This document shows positions 11,045 to 21,808 of a stretch of 64,000 nucleotides of DNA, in pieces; within the stretch, counting starts at the first letter, position 1, and every line of letters begins with the position of its first letter. The stretch comes from an uncultured delta proteobacterium (GTDB lineage Bacteria; Myxococcota_A; UBA9160; JAFDET01): the NCBI GenBank assembly GCA_947259215.1, contig CAMYLJ010000014.1, positions 1-64,000 of the forward strand, written 5' to 3'. Position numbers and translations under genes: made by a program. The notes beneath the pieces are model-generated. The model saw only the letters and a program-made list of their open reading frames with translations. It did no database searches and was not told where the DNA came from.

Positions 11045-11706
11045 CGCGCTCCTCCTTCAGCGCGGCGTTGGCCTTCTCCCTCATCGTTGCGGTCGGCGTG
11101 GCCTGCGCCCAGCGCGAGGTCGTGCGCACCCAGACCTACGCCAGCTCGAAGACCAAGGATCTGGACGTGCGCAAGGTGGCGATCGCCCCCTTTCGGACCT
11201 CCCAGAGCTTCAAGCCCACCGGCGAGCGCGATCCCGACGCGCGCACCGCCACGGCGCTGGTGGAGCGCTTCGTCGCCGAGGCGCTCGTCGTCCGCGGGAT
11301 CGAGGTGATCCCGGCCGGCGACATGCGCACGGTCCTGAAGCTGGAGGAGGGAATGGCCCCTCCCCCGCTGCGGATCGTGGCCCAGGTGGCGAACCAGGAG
11401 TTCGGCGTGCCCGCCCTGGTGACCGGCACCGTCTATCGCATCCGCGAGCGCACGGGCGACATCATGGCGTCGTCGCGCCCCGCGAGCGTCTACTTCGACG
11501 TGCTGCTGGTGAGCGCGCCGGGCGGCGCGCGCATGTGGAGCGCCACCTTCAACGAGACCCAGCAGCCGCTCAACGAGAACGTGCTGCGCGCGGCCCGCTA
11601 CCCGGGCGGCGGCACGCGCTGGCTGCGCGCCGAGGAGCTGGCCCGCTGGGGCGCCCAGCAGCTGGCCCTGGCTTTCCCGACGGGGGCCGGCGCCCCCCGC
11701 TACTGA
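11035..11706 (+). CDS. Putative lipoprotein, CsgG/LpoB-like, inserted in the his operon
   Basis: 223 aa from ATG 11035; an ATG at 11041 makes an ATGA overlap with the hisH stop and is equally possible. The N-terminus is a hydrophobic signal ending in VGVAC, a near-lipobox with Gly at -3, so lipidation is uncertain. The rest follows the pattern of TolB/CsgG/LpoB-like outer-membrane lipoproteins: a strand VAIAPF, a helix with RFVAEAL, then VPALVTGTVY and VYFDVLLVSAPGG. There is no histidine-biosynthetic motif. Its position between hisH and hisA is unusual. The function is not known. Confidence 0.75.
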   Translation: MPMTRSSFSAALAFSLIVAVGVACAQREVVRTQTYASSKTKDLDVRKVAIAPFRTSQSFKPTGERDPDARTATALVERFVAEALVVRGIEVIPAGDMRTVLKLEEGMAPPPLRIVAQVANQEFGVPALVTGTVYRIRERTGDIMASSRPASVYFDVLLVSAPGGARMWSATFNETQQPLNENVLRAARYPGGGTRWLRAEELARWGAQQLALAFPTGAGAPRY

Positions 11707-11711
11707 GTCCC

Positions 11712-12452
11712 ATGCCCCCCTTCGAGCTGATCCCCGCCATCGACCTGCTGGAGGGGCAGTGCGTGCGTCTGGCCCGCGGTGACTACGACGCGGTCACCGT
11801 CTACGAACGCGACCCCGAGGCGGTGGCGCGCCGCTTCGCGGAGCACGGCGTCCCGCGCATCCACGTGGTCGATCTGGACGCCGCCAAGAGCGGACGCCGT
11901 GCCAACGCGGACGCGGTGCGTGCCATCGTGCGCGGCGCCGGCGCGCTGCCCGTGCAGCTCGGCGGCGGCATCCGCAGCCTGGCGGACGCCGAAGAGGCGC
12001 TCGGGCTCGGCGTCGAGCGCATCGTGATCGGCACCGCCGCGCTGCGCGATCCCGCACTGGTGCGCGAGGCGGCGGCGAACCATCCGGGACGTGTCGTGGT
12101 CGGGATCGACGCCCGCGACGGCCGGGTGGCGGTCGAGGGCTGGCTCGAGACCAGCGACGCCCTGGTCCGCGACGTGGCGCGCCGCTTCGAGGACGCGGGC
12201 GTGGCGGCGCTGGTGCACACGGACATCGCGCGCGACGGCATGCTGACCGGTCCCAACCTCGACGCCACGGCGGAGCTCGCCGGGGCCGTCACGATTCCCG
12301 TGATCGTGTCGGGGGGCGTCGGCTCCCTCGACGACTTGCGCCGCGCCGCGGCCCTGGCGGGCCGGGGCGTGGCTGGCGCCATCGTGGGACGCGCGCTCTA
12401 CTCCGGAGCGTTCGAGCTGGGCGCGGCCCTGGAGGCGGTGGCGTGCTCCTGA
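11712..12452 (+). CDS. hisA: ProFAR isomerase HisA
   Basis: 246 aa (beta-alpha)8 barrel that isomerises ProFAR to PRFAR. The two catalytic Asp positions are in LIPAIDL and VVGIDARDG. Phosphate-binding segments QLGGGIRS and IVSGGVGSL are present. A start at ATG 11712 gives a normal N-terminus. It overlaps hisF by ten bases. Confidence 0.95.
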   Translation: MPPFELIPAIDLLEGQCVRLARGDYDAVTVYERDPEAVARRFAEHGVPRIHVVDLDAAKSGRRANADAVRAIVRGAGALPVQLGGGIRSLADAEEALGLGVERIVIGTAALRDPALVREAAANHPGRVVVGIDARDGRVAVEGWLETSDALVRDVARRFEDAGVAALVHTDIARDGMLTGPNLDATAELAGAVTIPVIVSGGVGSLDDLRRAAALAGRGVAGAIVGRALYSGAFELGAALEAVACS

Positions 12453-13318
12453 AGCGGATCATCCCCTGCCTCGACGTGAACGAGGGCCGCGTGGTGAAGG
12501 GCGTGCAGTACGTGGACCACGTGGACGCCGGCGACCCGGTGGAGGTGGCGCGCCTCTACGACGCGCAGGAGGCGGACGAGATCACCTTCCTCGACATCAC
12601 CGCCAGCCACGAGGGACGCCGCATCCTGTTGGACGTGGTGGCGCGGACGGCGGAGAGCGTCTTCATGCCGCTCACGGTGGGTGGCGGCGTGCGCTCCCTG
12701 GAGGACGTCCGCAACCTGCTGAACGCCGGCGCGGACAAGGTGTCGGTGATGACGGCGGCCGTGACCGACCCGGACCTGGTGGCGGACGCCACGGCGCGGA
12801 TCGGCAGCGCAAACCTGGTGCTGGCGATCGACGCCCGCGCCGTGTCCGACGACGGCGGGGTGCTGGTGCCGAGCGAGCGCGGCGCTGCCGCCGAGCCGCC
12901 GGCCGGCGCGGCCCTGGCGCCGCTCGTTCCGGGCGAGAGCCGCTGGGAGGTCTGCACCCACGGCGGTCGCCAGCCGACCGGAATCGACGCCGTGGCCTGG
13001 GCGGTCGCGATGGCCGAGGCGGGCGCCGGTGAGATCCTGCTGACCAGCATGGACCGCGACGGCACGCGCGTCGGGTACGACCTCCCCATGCTGCGCGCCG
13101 TCTGCGACGCCGTCCCCATCCCGGTGATCGCGTCCGGCGGCGGCGGCAGCGCCGAGGACATGGCCGCCGCGCTCGACGACGGCGCCGAGGGCGGTCACGC
13201 CCAGGCGGCCCTCGCCGCCTCGATCTTCCACTTCAAGCAGACGACCGTGGGCGAGGTGAAGCGGCGGCTCCTCGAGCTGGGAATTCCGGTGCGTCCGCCG
13301 TCGGACGCAGCGGCCTAG
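12443..13318 (+). CDS. hisF: Imidazole glycerol phosphate synthase cyclase subunit, with insertion
   Basis: 291 aa cyclase that makes imidazole glycerol phosphate and AICAR from PRFAR and ammonia. The catalytic Asp11 ([14 protein letters not shown]) and Asp130 (VLAIDAR) are in place. The family is normally about 255 aa; the extra length is an Ala/Pro/Gly-rich insertion of about 33 residues (about 134-166) between AIDAR and WEVCTHGG. This is where related enzymes have only a short hairpin. The GTG start overlaps hisA. The stop overlaps the end of the convergent hydrolase gene by four bases. Confidence 0.94.
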   Translation: MLLKRIIPCLDVNEGRVVKGVQYVDHVDAGDPVEVARLYDAQEADEITFLDITASHEGRRILLDVVARTAESVFMPLTVGGGVRSLEDVRNLLNAGADKVSVMTAAVTDPDLVADATARIGSANLVLAIDARAVSDDGGVLVPSERGAAAEPPAGAALAPLVPGESRWEVCTHGGRQPTGIDAVAWAVAMAEAGAGEILLTSMDRDGTRVGYDLPMLRAVCDAVPIPVIASGGGGSAEDMAAALDDGAEGGHAQAALAASIFHFKQTTVGEVKRRLLELGIPVRPPSDAAA

Positions 13319-13974
13319 CTGGCGGCCAGGCGAGCCAGCGCCGCCTCGGGATCGGCGGGCGCCACCTCGGCGCAGTCGGCCTCGCGCACGGCGTGCCACC
13401 AGGGCGGGCGTTCGGCGTCGTCCTCCGCCAGCAGCAGCAGCCGGGCCGAGTCGGCGTGGGCGCGGGCGTAGTCCGGCGGACGGATGTCCCGGTCGCAGTT
13501 CTCGAGCATCGGATCCGGATCCGCGTCGGCGGTGATCCCCTGGAGGAGCACGTCGAAGCGGGCGTGGGACATGCCCTCGGGCTCGGCGCGTTTCGGCTCG
13601 GCCCCGCCGCCTGCGAGCCCGCGCCCCGGCAGGAGCAGCGCGCCGCCGATCCGGTCCGGGCGCGCGCCGGCCAGCAGCAGCGCCACGTAGGCGCCGAGAC
13701 CCGCGCCCACCAGCTGCGCTTCGCTCGCGTGCGCCAGCGCGACGTCGGCGTTCGCCACCAGGTTTTCGGGCGTGTAGCTTCCACCGAAGCTGCGCGGCGA
13801 GTGGCCGTGTCCCGGGAAGTCGAGCGCCAGCACGCGTCCCGGCCAGGCCGCGGCCAGGTCGCGGAAGTCGCTCCCCGCGCCGTACAGGGCGTGCAGGCAC
13901 AGGAGCGTCGGTCCTGCGCCCGATCCGAGCTCGTGGAGCGCCAGCTCCGCGCGTCCGTCGCGCAACCGCGTCAT
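13315..13974 (-). CDS. Alpha/beta-hydrolase-fold protein lacking the nucleophile Ser
   Basis: 219 aa. The hydrolase fold is clear from [15 protein letters not shown] (oxyanion region), [12 protein letters not shown] and a nucleophile-elbow-like segment. That elbow reads VGAGLGAY where active enzymes have G-x-S-x-G, so the nucleophile Ser is replaced by Gly92. The C-terminal GxGH segment carrying the catalytic His is also not visible. It is therefore probably a non-hydrolytic paralogue or is losing function. It overlaps the intact hydrolase upstream by four bases (ATGA), so the pair is co-translated. Confidence 0.8.
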   Translation of the reverse strand: MTRLRDGRAELALHELGSGAGPTLLCLHALYGAGSDFRDLAAAWPGRVLALDFPGHGHSPRSFGGSYTPENLVANADVALAHASEAQLVGAGLGAYVALLLAGARPDRIGGALLLPGRGLAGGGAEPKRAEPEGMSHARFDVLLQGITADADPDPMLENCDRDIRPPDYARAHADSARLLLLAEDDAERPPWWHAVREADCAEVAPADPEAALARLAAS

Positions 13975-14888
13975 CCTGCCTCCAGCCAGTCGAGCACGAT
14001 CCGCGCCACGGCCTCCGGCTGCTCGATGTGCATGAAGTGCCCAGCGCCGGGAATGACGCCGCGCTCGACCTTGGGGACGTGGGAGAGGCGGCGCGCCAGC
14101 ATCGGCTCCGGCAGCGGACCCCAGGTGTCCGGCTCGCTCCCGACGAGCGCCAGCATCGGCGCGCGAAGCCGCGCCCAGCCGGGCGCGATCCACTCGGGCC
14201 GGAAGGGCCCGATGTTCCGCGCCGCCATGGGGTCCACCTTCCAGACCCAGCCCTCGGGCGTGTGGTACGACCCGTGCGCCGCGAAGTAGCGCAGCCACTC
14301 CGACGACAGGCGCGGGTTCTGCTGCCGCCGGCGCTCCGCCAGCTCCTCGAGGGTCGCGCAGGGGCGGAACGTCTCGCGGGAGTGGTTGGCCACACGCCAG
14401 TCGAGCCACCCCGCCAGCTGCCCGGGCGCGGGCCGCTCGTCGCGATCACGACCGGGAACATGGAAGCCCTCCTCCGGCGGACCGAAGCCATCCATGTTGA
14501 CGAGCTTGCGCACGCTCCCGGGATGCAGGGTGGCGGCGTCCGTCGCCTGCCCACCGCCCCAGCTGTGCCCCACTACGTGCGCCGGTCGTCCCAGGTCGCG
14601 CAGCATGTTCACCACGTCGATCAGCCCCGGGAACCAGGCGTAGGCGTCGGGGCGGTCCGAGTCGCCATGGCCGCGGGCGTCCATCGCCACCACCCGGTAG
14701 CGCTCGGCCAGGAGTGGGGCGAGGAGGTCGAAGCTCCGCGCGTGGTCGTAGAAGCCATGGGTGAGCAGGACCGGCTCCCCGTCCGGGTCGCCCCACTCGC
14801 AGACGTGGAGGCGCAGCCCGAGGGATCGCACGAAGCGGGTCCGCGCGGGCGGGACGGCGCCGGGGTAGTGGACCTCGTCGGGGGACAT
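13971..14888 (-). CDS. Alpha/beta hydrolase
   Basis: 305 aa with a complete catalytic set: oxyanion LLTHGFYDHARSF, nucleophile elbow VGHSWGGG, acid in LALVGSEPDTWG and His in IPGAGHFMHIEQPE. It resembles soluble epoxide hydrolase/haloalkane dehalogenase-like esterases, but the substrate is not readable. The next gene on the strand is a paralogue without the Ser. No regulator is obvious. Confidence 0.88.
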   Translation of the reverse strand: MSPDEVHYPGAVPPARTRFVRSLGLRLHVCEWGDPDGEPVLLTHGFYDHARSFDLLAPLLAERYRVVAMDARGHGDSDRPDAYAWFPGLIDVVNMLRDLGRPAHVVGHSWGGGQATDAATLHPGSVRKLVNMDGFGPPEEGFHVPGRDRDERPAPGQLAGWLDWRVANHSRETFRPCATLEELAERRRQQNPRLSSEWLRYFAAHGSYHTPEGWVWKVDPMAARNIGPFRPEWIAPGWARLRAPMLALVGSEPDTWGPLPEPMLARRLSHVPKVERGVIPGAGHFMHIEQPEAVARIVLDWLEAG

Positions 14889-14945
14889 GGGCGGACCAGG
14901 ATAGCGAGCCCCGGCGGCTAGCGGCGGAGCTTCGGAACGGGGCGG

Positions 14946-15851
14946 CTAGCGGCGGGACTTCGGGGTGTGACGCCGGAGGAGGTCGCCGAGCAGCGCGAAC
15001 TCCTCGGCGCGCGCCGACGTGCGCCGCCAGGCGAGGCCGATCTCGCGGCTCGGGGCGGGGGCGCGGAAGGGGCGCACGGTCACCTCGCGGCCGCGGATCT
15101 CCGCAGCCACCGCCGACGCGGGCAGGAGCGTCACGCCGAGGCCACCCGCCACCATCTGCACCAGGGTGGTCAGGCTGGTCGCGCGTACCTGCTCGGACTC
15201 GCGCGCGCCGGCACGGCGGCAGACGTCGAGCGCCTGGTCGCGCAGGCAGTGGCCGTCTTCCAGCAGCAGCACGGGCTCCCCGTCCAGCTCCTGCTGGCGC
15301 ACGCCGCCGCGGCCCCGGGCCAGGCGGTGATCCCGGGGCGCGGCCAGCAGGAAGGGCTCGCGAAAGATCGGGCGCGTCTCCACGTCCCGGCGCGCGATCG
15401 GAAGCGCCAGCAGCAGCACGTCCAGACGGCCCTCCGCCAGCGCCGCCACCAGCTTCGCGGTCTGGTCCTCGTGCAGGTAGAGCACCAGCTCGGGATGCGC
15501 CCGGCGCACGAGCGGCAGCCAACGCGGCAGCAGGTAGGGCGCCACGGTGGGGATCACGCCCAGGTGGAGCGGGCCCGAGAGCGGCTCGCGGCTCCCGCCC
15601 GCCACCTCCACCAGCTCGTCCACGCCGGCGAGCACGGCCCGGGCGCGCGCCACCACCCAGCGCCCCACGGGGGTCAGGGTCGTCCCGCGGCGTGAGCGCT
15701 CGAACAGGCGTACGCCGAGGTCTTCTTCCAGGGCCCCGATCTGGCTGGAGAGGGCGGGCTGGGTGACGTGGCAGGCCCGGGCCGCGCGGCCGAAGTGCCC
15801 GGCGTCGGCCACCGACACCGCGTACTCGAGCTGGCGCAGCGACGGTCTCAT
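14946..15851 (-). CDS. oxyR: OxyR-type LysR family peroxide-responsive regulator
   Basis: 301 aa. The N-terminal winged HTH (1-60, FGRAARACHVTQPALSSQI) is followed by a LysR substrate domain. The redox pair Cys202 and Cys211 sits in GHCLRDQALDVC, matching the OxyR disulfide loop (C199/C208 in E. coli). It is divergent from ahpC and dps, the classical OxyR targets, across an 85-bp AT-rich gap. Confidence 0.92.
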   Translation of the reverse strand: MRPSLRQLEYAVSVADAGHFGRAARACHVTQPALSSQIGALEEDLGVRLFERSRRGTTLTPVGRWVVARARAVLAGVDELVEVAGGSREPLSGPLHLGVIPTVAPYLLPRWLPLVRRAHPELVLYLHEDQTAKLVAALAEGRLDVLLLALPIARRDVETRPIFREPFLLAAPRDHRLARGRGGVRQQELDGEPVLLLEDGHCLRDQALDVCRRAGARESEQVRATSLTTLVQMVAGGLGVTLLPASAVAAEIRGREVTVRPFRAPAPSREIGLAWRRTSARAEEFALLGDLLRRHTPKSRR

Positions 15852-15936
15852 AAGTAGATCTTATCGATCAATTTATTTATTTCAATTGGACTGATGGCTG
15901 CCCGAGTCCGATCCTCCCCAGCAAGGAGGCACGAGC
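15852..15936. promoter_or_regulatory. Divergent oxyR/ahpC promoter-operator region
   Basis: This is the only gap between oxyR (-) and ahpC (+). It begins with an AT-rich stretch unusual for the local GC. It contains ATAAG-N5-CTTAT and, just downstream, further ATC/AATT half-sites in the style of LysR/OxyR operators. AAGGAGG (15922-15928) is the ahpC ribosome-binding site. Exact -35/-10 boxes are not assigned. Confidence 0.6.
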
Positions 15937-16476
15937 ATGCTGACCGTCGGAGACCGTTTTCCCGAGTACGCCCTGAAGGCCGTGGTGGCCGACCGGCCGG
16001 ACCAGGCCTTCGCCGACGTGCGCCACGACAGCCACCCCGGCAAGTGGCAGGTGGTGTTCTTCTGGCCCAAGGACTTCACCTTCGTCTTCCCCACCGAGAT
16101 CGCCGCCTTCGGCGCCCTCGACGCGCAGTTCGCCGAGCGGGACGCCCAGCTGCTCGGTGTCAGCACCGACAGCGAGTACGTGCACCTGGCCTGGCGTCAG
16201 AGCCACCCGTCCCTGAAGGATCTCCCCTTCCCGATGGTCGCAGACATCAAGCGCGAGCTGTCCCAGGCCCTGGGGATCCTGGATGCGGGCGAGGGCGTCT
16301 GCCTGCGCGCCACGTTCATCGTCGACCCGGAGGGCGTGATCCGCTTCGCGTCCTGCAACGACCTCTCGACGGGGCGCAGCCCCGAGGAGGTGCTGCGGGT
16401 GCTCGACGCGCTCCAGAGCGGCGGACTCTGCCCCGTCAACTGGAAGCGCGGCGACGCGACCCTGGACGCCGCCTAG
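15937..16476 (+). CDS. ahpC: AhpC-like peroxiredoxin lacking the peroxidatic Cys
   Basis: 179 aa, closest in pattern to actinobacterial-type AhpC, which reduces peroxides with an N-terminal peroxidatic Cys. The signature normally reads FTFVCPTE; here it is FTFVFPTE, with TTC (16087-16089) encoding Phe51. One base (TGC to TTC) explains the change. The C-terminal resolving region LCPVNW keeps a Cys, and flanking residues (Pro, Thr, Glu) are conserved. Either the enzyme is inactive as a peroxidase, is repurposed, or the base is a sequencing error. A strong SD precedes it, and it lies in the oxyR regulon position. Confidence 0.9.
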   Translation: MLTVGDRFPEYALKAVVADRPDQAFADVRHDSHPGKWQVVFFWPKDFTFVFPTEIAAFGALDAQFAERDAQLLGVSTDSEYVHLAWRQSHPSLKDLPFPMVADIKRELSQALGILDAGEGVCLRATFIVDPEGVIRFASCNDLSTGRSPEEVLRVLDALQSGGLCPVNWKRGDATLDAA

Positions 16477-16516
16477 GAACGCGCCACCCTGTAGAGCAAC
16501 GAGGGAGGGATACGAC

Positions 16517-16963
16517 ATGACCAAGAAGCGAGACGACACGGTCGAGGCGCTCTCACGGCTCCTGGCCGCGAGCTACACGCTCTATTTGAAGACTCACAAC
16601 TTCCACTGGAACGTGACGGGTCCGATGTTCAGCACCCTGCACACGCTCTTCGAGACCGAGTACACGGAGCTGGCGCTGGCGGTGGACGAGATCGCGGAGC
16701 GCATCCGCGCTCTGGGCGCGCCGGCCCCGGGCAGCTACACGGAGTTCTCTCGGCTGTCGCCCGTCAAGGAGGCCCAGGGCACGCCCAAGGCCCTCGCGAT
16801 GGTGGAGGAGCTCGCCGGCGACCAGGACACGGTGGCGGATGCCGCTCGCCAGGTGGTGGAGGCAGCCGAGTCGGCGGGCGACCAGGCCTCGGGCGACCTG
16901 GGCGTGCGCCGGATCGACGTGCACGAGAAGAACGCCTGGATGCTCCGGAGCCACCTGGAGTAG
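16517..16963 (+). CDS. dps: Dps-family DNA-binding ferritin-like protein
   Basis: 148 aa. Dps dodecamers oxidise and store iron and protect DNA under peroxide stress. The inter-subunit ferroxidase motif is intact: HNFHWNVTGPMFSTLH, then FETEY and AVDEIAERI, giving the expected His, His, Asp and Glu ligands. The short Lys/Arg N-terminus (MTKKRDD) is a modest DNA-binding tail. It follows ahpC by 40 bp with SD GAGGGAGG and is probably co-regulated by OxyR. Confidence 0.93.
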   Translation: MTKKRDDTVEALSRLLAASYTLYLKTHNFHWNVTGPMFSTLHTLFETEYTELALAVDEIAERIRALGAPAPGSYTEFSRLSPVKEAQGTPKALAMVEELAGDQDTVADAARQVVEAAESAGDQASGDLGVRRIDVHEKNAWMLRSHLE

Positions 16964-16971
16964 CCGCCCAC

Positions 16972-16986
16972 CCGCCGCTTCGGCGG
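16972..16986 (+). terminator. Short GC hairpin after dps
   Basis: CCGCCG-CTT-CGGCGG forms a 6-bp stem nine bases after the dps stop. No T-run follows, so intrinsic termination is uncertain. The 331-bp gap 16964-17294 otherwise holds the probable rpsU promoter and leader. Confidence 0.35.
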
Positions 16987-17041
16987 CAATGCGCGCGCCC
17001 GGATGCGCGGGAAGCTCCCGCAAGCTCCTGGAAACGCTTGG

Positions 17042-17070
17042 TTGATCGACCCCGGGGGCTGCGCTAGCTT
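17042..17070 (+). promoter_or_regulatory. Candidate sigma-70 promoter for rpsU-dnaG-rpoD
   Basis: TTGATC and TAGCTT are separated by 17 bp, a partial match to -35 and -10 boxes, about 225 bp upstream of rpsU. It is the best-spaced candidate in the gap, but the matches are incomplete. Confidence 0.3.
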
Positions 17071-17095
17071 CGAAGGCCCTTTCGGAAGGCTGTAA

Positions 17096-17118
17096 CTCGC
17101 TGAAGTAGCGAGGGTTTT
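17096..17118 (+). terminator. Terminator-like hairpin in the rpsU leader
   Basis: CTCGCT-GAAGT-AGCGAG is a 6-bp stem followed by GGTTTT. It lies downstream of the candidate promoter and about 180 bp before rpsU, so it could be an attenuator in the leader rather than an end of the dps transcript. Confidence 0.4.
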
Positions 17119-17294
17119 GCGGGATCGGCCGCTGCTCATCCAAGGATGGGCGCCGGGGGTGGGTCCGGGGCGACACATGGGGTCGCTGGGCACCACTCAC
17201 CGGTGGCGAGGCGGTTTCGCGACCGCGGTCCGGCCGGAGGGGCGGGGTCACGGCGCCTGCGCGAGCGGGCGTCCAACACGGGGAAGGCGCGCGC

Positions 17295-17492
17295 ATGCCC
17301 TTGGTCAAGTTGAAGGACAACGAGTCCTTCGAGCAGGCGATGAGGCGCTTCAAGAAGCAGTGCGAGAAGGCGGGGATCCTCTCGGAGCTGCGGCGTCGCG
17401 AATACTACGACAAGCCCAGCATCCGCAAGAAGAAGAAGGCCGCAGCCGCCCGCAAACGCGCGCTCAAGAAGCTGCGAAGGATGGCCCGGTAG
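17295..17492 (+). CDS. rpsU: 30S ribosomal protein S21
   Basis: 65 aa, very basic, with the S21 pattern [20 protein letters not shown] and a Lys-rich centre ([14 protein letters not shown]). S21 is needed for translation initiation on the small subunit. It leads the conserved macromolecular synthesis operon rpsU-dnaG-rpoD, 27 bp before dnaG. Confidence 0.95.
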   Translation: MPLVKLKDNESFEQAMRRFKKQCEKAGILSELRRREYYDKPSIRKKKKAAAARKRALKKLRRMAR

Positions 17493-17519
17493 CGAGCGGT
17501 CGAGAGCGGGAGCGCGCGA

Positions 17520-19283
17520 ATGGGCCGGATTCCCGACGAGACCATCCAAGCGATCCGTGATCGCATCGATCTCGTCGAGCTCGTCGGGCGCTACGTCTCC
17601 CTCAAGCAGTCCGGCCGCAACCACAAGGGCCTCTGCCCCTTCCACGAAGAGAAGACTCCCTCCTTCAACGTCAACGCCGACCGGCAGATCTACCACTGCT
17701 TCGGCTGCGGCGAGGGCGGCAACGCCTTCGGCTTCCTGATGCAGAAGGAGAACCTCACCTTCCCGGAGGCGGCGCGCGAGCTGGCTCGGGAGGCGGGGAT
17801 CGAGATCCGTGACGCGGATCCGGCGCTGACCAGCCAGGCCGAGCGCCTGCGCGCCGCCAACGAGATCGCCCAGGCGTTCTACCGCGCCCAGCTGGCGTCG
17901 CCCGCTGGCGCGGGGGCGCGTCGCTACCTGGAAGGACGCGGCCTCGACGCCGCAATTATCGAGGACTTCGGCGTCGGCTTTGCGCCGGACCGCTGGGACG
18001 GGCTGGCGGACGAGCTGCGCCGGCGCGAGATCCCCGGACAGATCGGCGCCCAGGCCGGGCTGCTGGCCGAGCGCCGCCAGGGTCCCGGGCACTACGATCG
18101 CTTGCGCGGCCGCGTGGTATTCCCGATCCGCGACGCGCGCGGGCGCATCCTCGGCTTCGGCGGCCGCGCGCTCGGCGCCGACCAGGAGCCGAAGTACCTG
18201 AACGGCCCCGAGACGCCCATCTATCACAAGCGCGAGGTGCTGTTCGGCTTCCCGGGCGCCCTCGAGCCGATGCGCAAGCACGGGCGCGCGGTGGTGGTGG
18301 AGGGCTACTTCGACGTGGTGGCGCTGTACCGGGCCGGCGTGCCCGAGGCCATCGCCACCTGCGGCACGGCCCTCACCGAGGAGCACGCCCGCGAGCTCGT
18401 GCGGCGCACGCGCGAGGTGGTGCTGCTCTTCGACGCCGACGCGGCCGGCGAGCGCGCCATGCGGAGCGCGCTCGAGGTGCTGCTCCCGGCCGGCTTGCGG
18501 GTGCGCGCTGCGGTGCTCCCGGGCGGCGACGACCCCGACACCTACCTGGAGCGCGAGGGCGCGGACGCCTTGCGCGCGCGGGTGGACGAGGCGGCCCCGG
18601 CGCTGGAGGAGGTGGTCCGCGCCGCCTGCGCCGGGGGACTGGCCACGCCGTGGGAGCGCGCCGACGCGGTCCACGCCGTGGCGCCGCTGCTGGCGAAGGT
18701 GGTGGATCCGATCGAGCGCGGCGAGTTCATGCGGCTGTTGGCCATGCGCACCGGCGTTCGCCAGGAAGACGTGGAGAGCGTCGTGGTGGGCGAGCGCGGC
18801 GGGGCGCGCGAGGAGCCGGCCGACCTGGTGGCGCCGCGCCGCCGCGGACCCGAGGATCGCTGGCTGCGCAACCTGGCCCTCGCCGTGCTGGACCATCCCC
18901 AGCTCGCGGCGCGCATTCCCCTGGACGAGCTGGCGCTGCTGTATCCCGACGCGCCCGCCCAGCGCTTCGTGGTGGAGCTGGTGATGGCGCTCTCCGAGGG
19001 CGCCGATCCGGCGGCGAGCCTGGCCGGCGACGCCCACGGTGAGTACACCGAGCTGGCGGCCGCCGAACGCGAACCGATGGACGAGGACGGCGCCCGCCGG
19101 GCCATCGACCAGACCATGGTGACCCTGCGCCGCCGCGCCCATCGGCGCGACCGCACGGCCTCCACGCGCCGCTTCGAAGGGGAGGGAAGCGCCGACGAGC
19201 GGTCCCTCCTGGAGCTGAAGGACGAGCAGATCCGTCGTCGCCGCGAGCTGTACCGGGCCCCACCGGACAGCACGCGCCACTGA
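17520..19283 (+). CDS. dnaG: DNA primase
   Basis: 587 aa. It synthesises RNA primers at the replication fork. The N-terminal CHC2 zinc finger has ligands Cys39, His42, Cys60 and Cys63 (CPFHEEK and [10 protein letters not shown]). The catalytic core follows, with the Toprim acidic residues in [13 protein letters not shown] and [13 protein letters not shown]. The C-terminal DnaB-interacting region is less conserved. Start ATG 17520 gives the family N-terminus [20 protein letters not shown]. Confidence 0.96.
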   Translation: MGRIPDETIQAIRDRIDLVELVGRYVSLKQSGRNHKGLCPFHEEKTPSFNVNADRQIYHCFGCGEGGNAFGFLMQKENLTFPEAARELAREAGIEIRDADPALTSQAERLRAANEIAQAFYRAQLASPAGAGARRYLEGRGLDAAIIEDFGVGFAPDRWDGLADELRRREIPGQIGAQAGLLAERRQGPGHYDRLRGRVVFPIRDARGRILGFGGRALGADQEPKYLNGPETPIYHKREVLFGFPGALEPMRKHGRAVVVEGYFDVVALYRAGVPEAIATCGTALTEEHARELVRRTREVVLLFDADAAGERAMRSALEVLLPAGLRVRAAVLPGGDDPDTYLEREGADALRARVDEAAPALEEVVRAACAGGLATPWERADAVHAVAPLLAKVVDPIERGEFMRLLAMRTGVRQEDVESVVVGERGGAREEPADLVAPRRRGPEDRWLRNLALAVLDHPQLAARIPLDELALLYPDAPAQRFVVELVMALSEGADPAASLAGDAHGEYTELAAAEREPMDEDGARRAIDQTMVTLRRRAHRRDRTASTRRFEGEGSADERSLLELKDEQIRRRRELYRAPPDSTRH

Positions 19284-19296
19284 AGGAGTCCCCCCC

Positions 19297-21111
<1,815 letters not shown>

Positions 21112-21262
21112 CGCGCGACGGGCGCGCGCCCACGGACAGCCCGATAGCGACGTCGCGTGGCGGATCGACTTGGGCCGGGCTGCGAGACCCGAGCCTGCGG
21201 GTCATCCACACCGGCGACGTCATCACCGCGCGCACCCTGGACGACCGGGCTCTGCACTGCCC

Positions 21263-21607
21263 TCAGGAGAGCCAGCGGCCGAGGCGCGTGCCCCAGAGCA
21301 GGCGGATGAACTTCTGCATGCCGGCGGTGCCCTTGGCGCTGTAGGGGTAGCCGCCCTGGATGGCGCCGCGGCCGCGCCGGTCCGCCGTGATGGGCTTGGC
21401 GTGGCACCAGGCGCGCAGGCCCTCGGGCCCATTCACCTGCCCCACGCCGCTGGCCTTGCGGCCGCCGAAGGGCGCCTCGGTCACGCCGTAGGTGATGGTC
21501 ATCTCGTTCACGCAGACGCCGCCGGTCTCGAGCCGCTCCGCGAGCCGGAAGCCCCTGTCCCGGTCCCGGGTCCAGATGGTTCCGTTGAGGCCGTACTCGG
21601 AGTCGTT
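21263..21607 (-). pseudogene. C-terminal fragment of an aldehyde dehydrogenase
   Basis: About 114 codons match the ALDH C-terminus: NDSEYGLNGTIWTRDRDRG, then GGVCVNEMTITYGVTEAPFGG and KASGVGQVNGPEGLRAW. The catalytic Cys and Glu, which lie further N-terminal, are absent. Upstream the sequence runs into unrelated material with no start. It is a truncated remnant. The flank 21112-21262 after rpoD holds no recognisable gene. Confidence 0.75.
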
Positions 21608-21698
21608 ACGCGGGTGGGCCGCCCTGCACTTCGACGCCCGCGCCGCCTTCCTGCAGCGGCTGCTGGAGCAGTTCGTGACGCGCCAGGAAGAGGTGGTG

Positions 21699-21808
21699 AT
21701 GCGCATGGTGCGGTCGCGGTAGCGCGCCTCGATGTGGCGCGAGTAGCAGTCGTCGGGCTCGTAGTAGTGGTTGTCCGCGTCGTAGATCGCGTAGCCGAGA
21801 TCGGGCAC
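21699..21808 (-). pseudogene. N-terminal fragment of an amidohydrolase-family protein
   Basis: From a GTG at 21808, about 36 codons read YAIYDADNHYYEPDD and RHIEARYRDRTMRI. This matches the N-terminus of amidohydrolase-2-type proteins (DADNHYYEP metal-ligand region). It then breaks off into sequence that matches neither this family nor ALDH. With the ALDH tail at 21263-21607 it forms a mosaic of truncated genes left by deletion. Confidence 0.6.
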
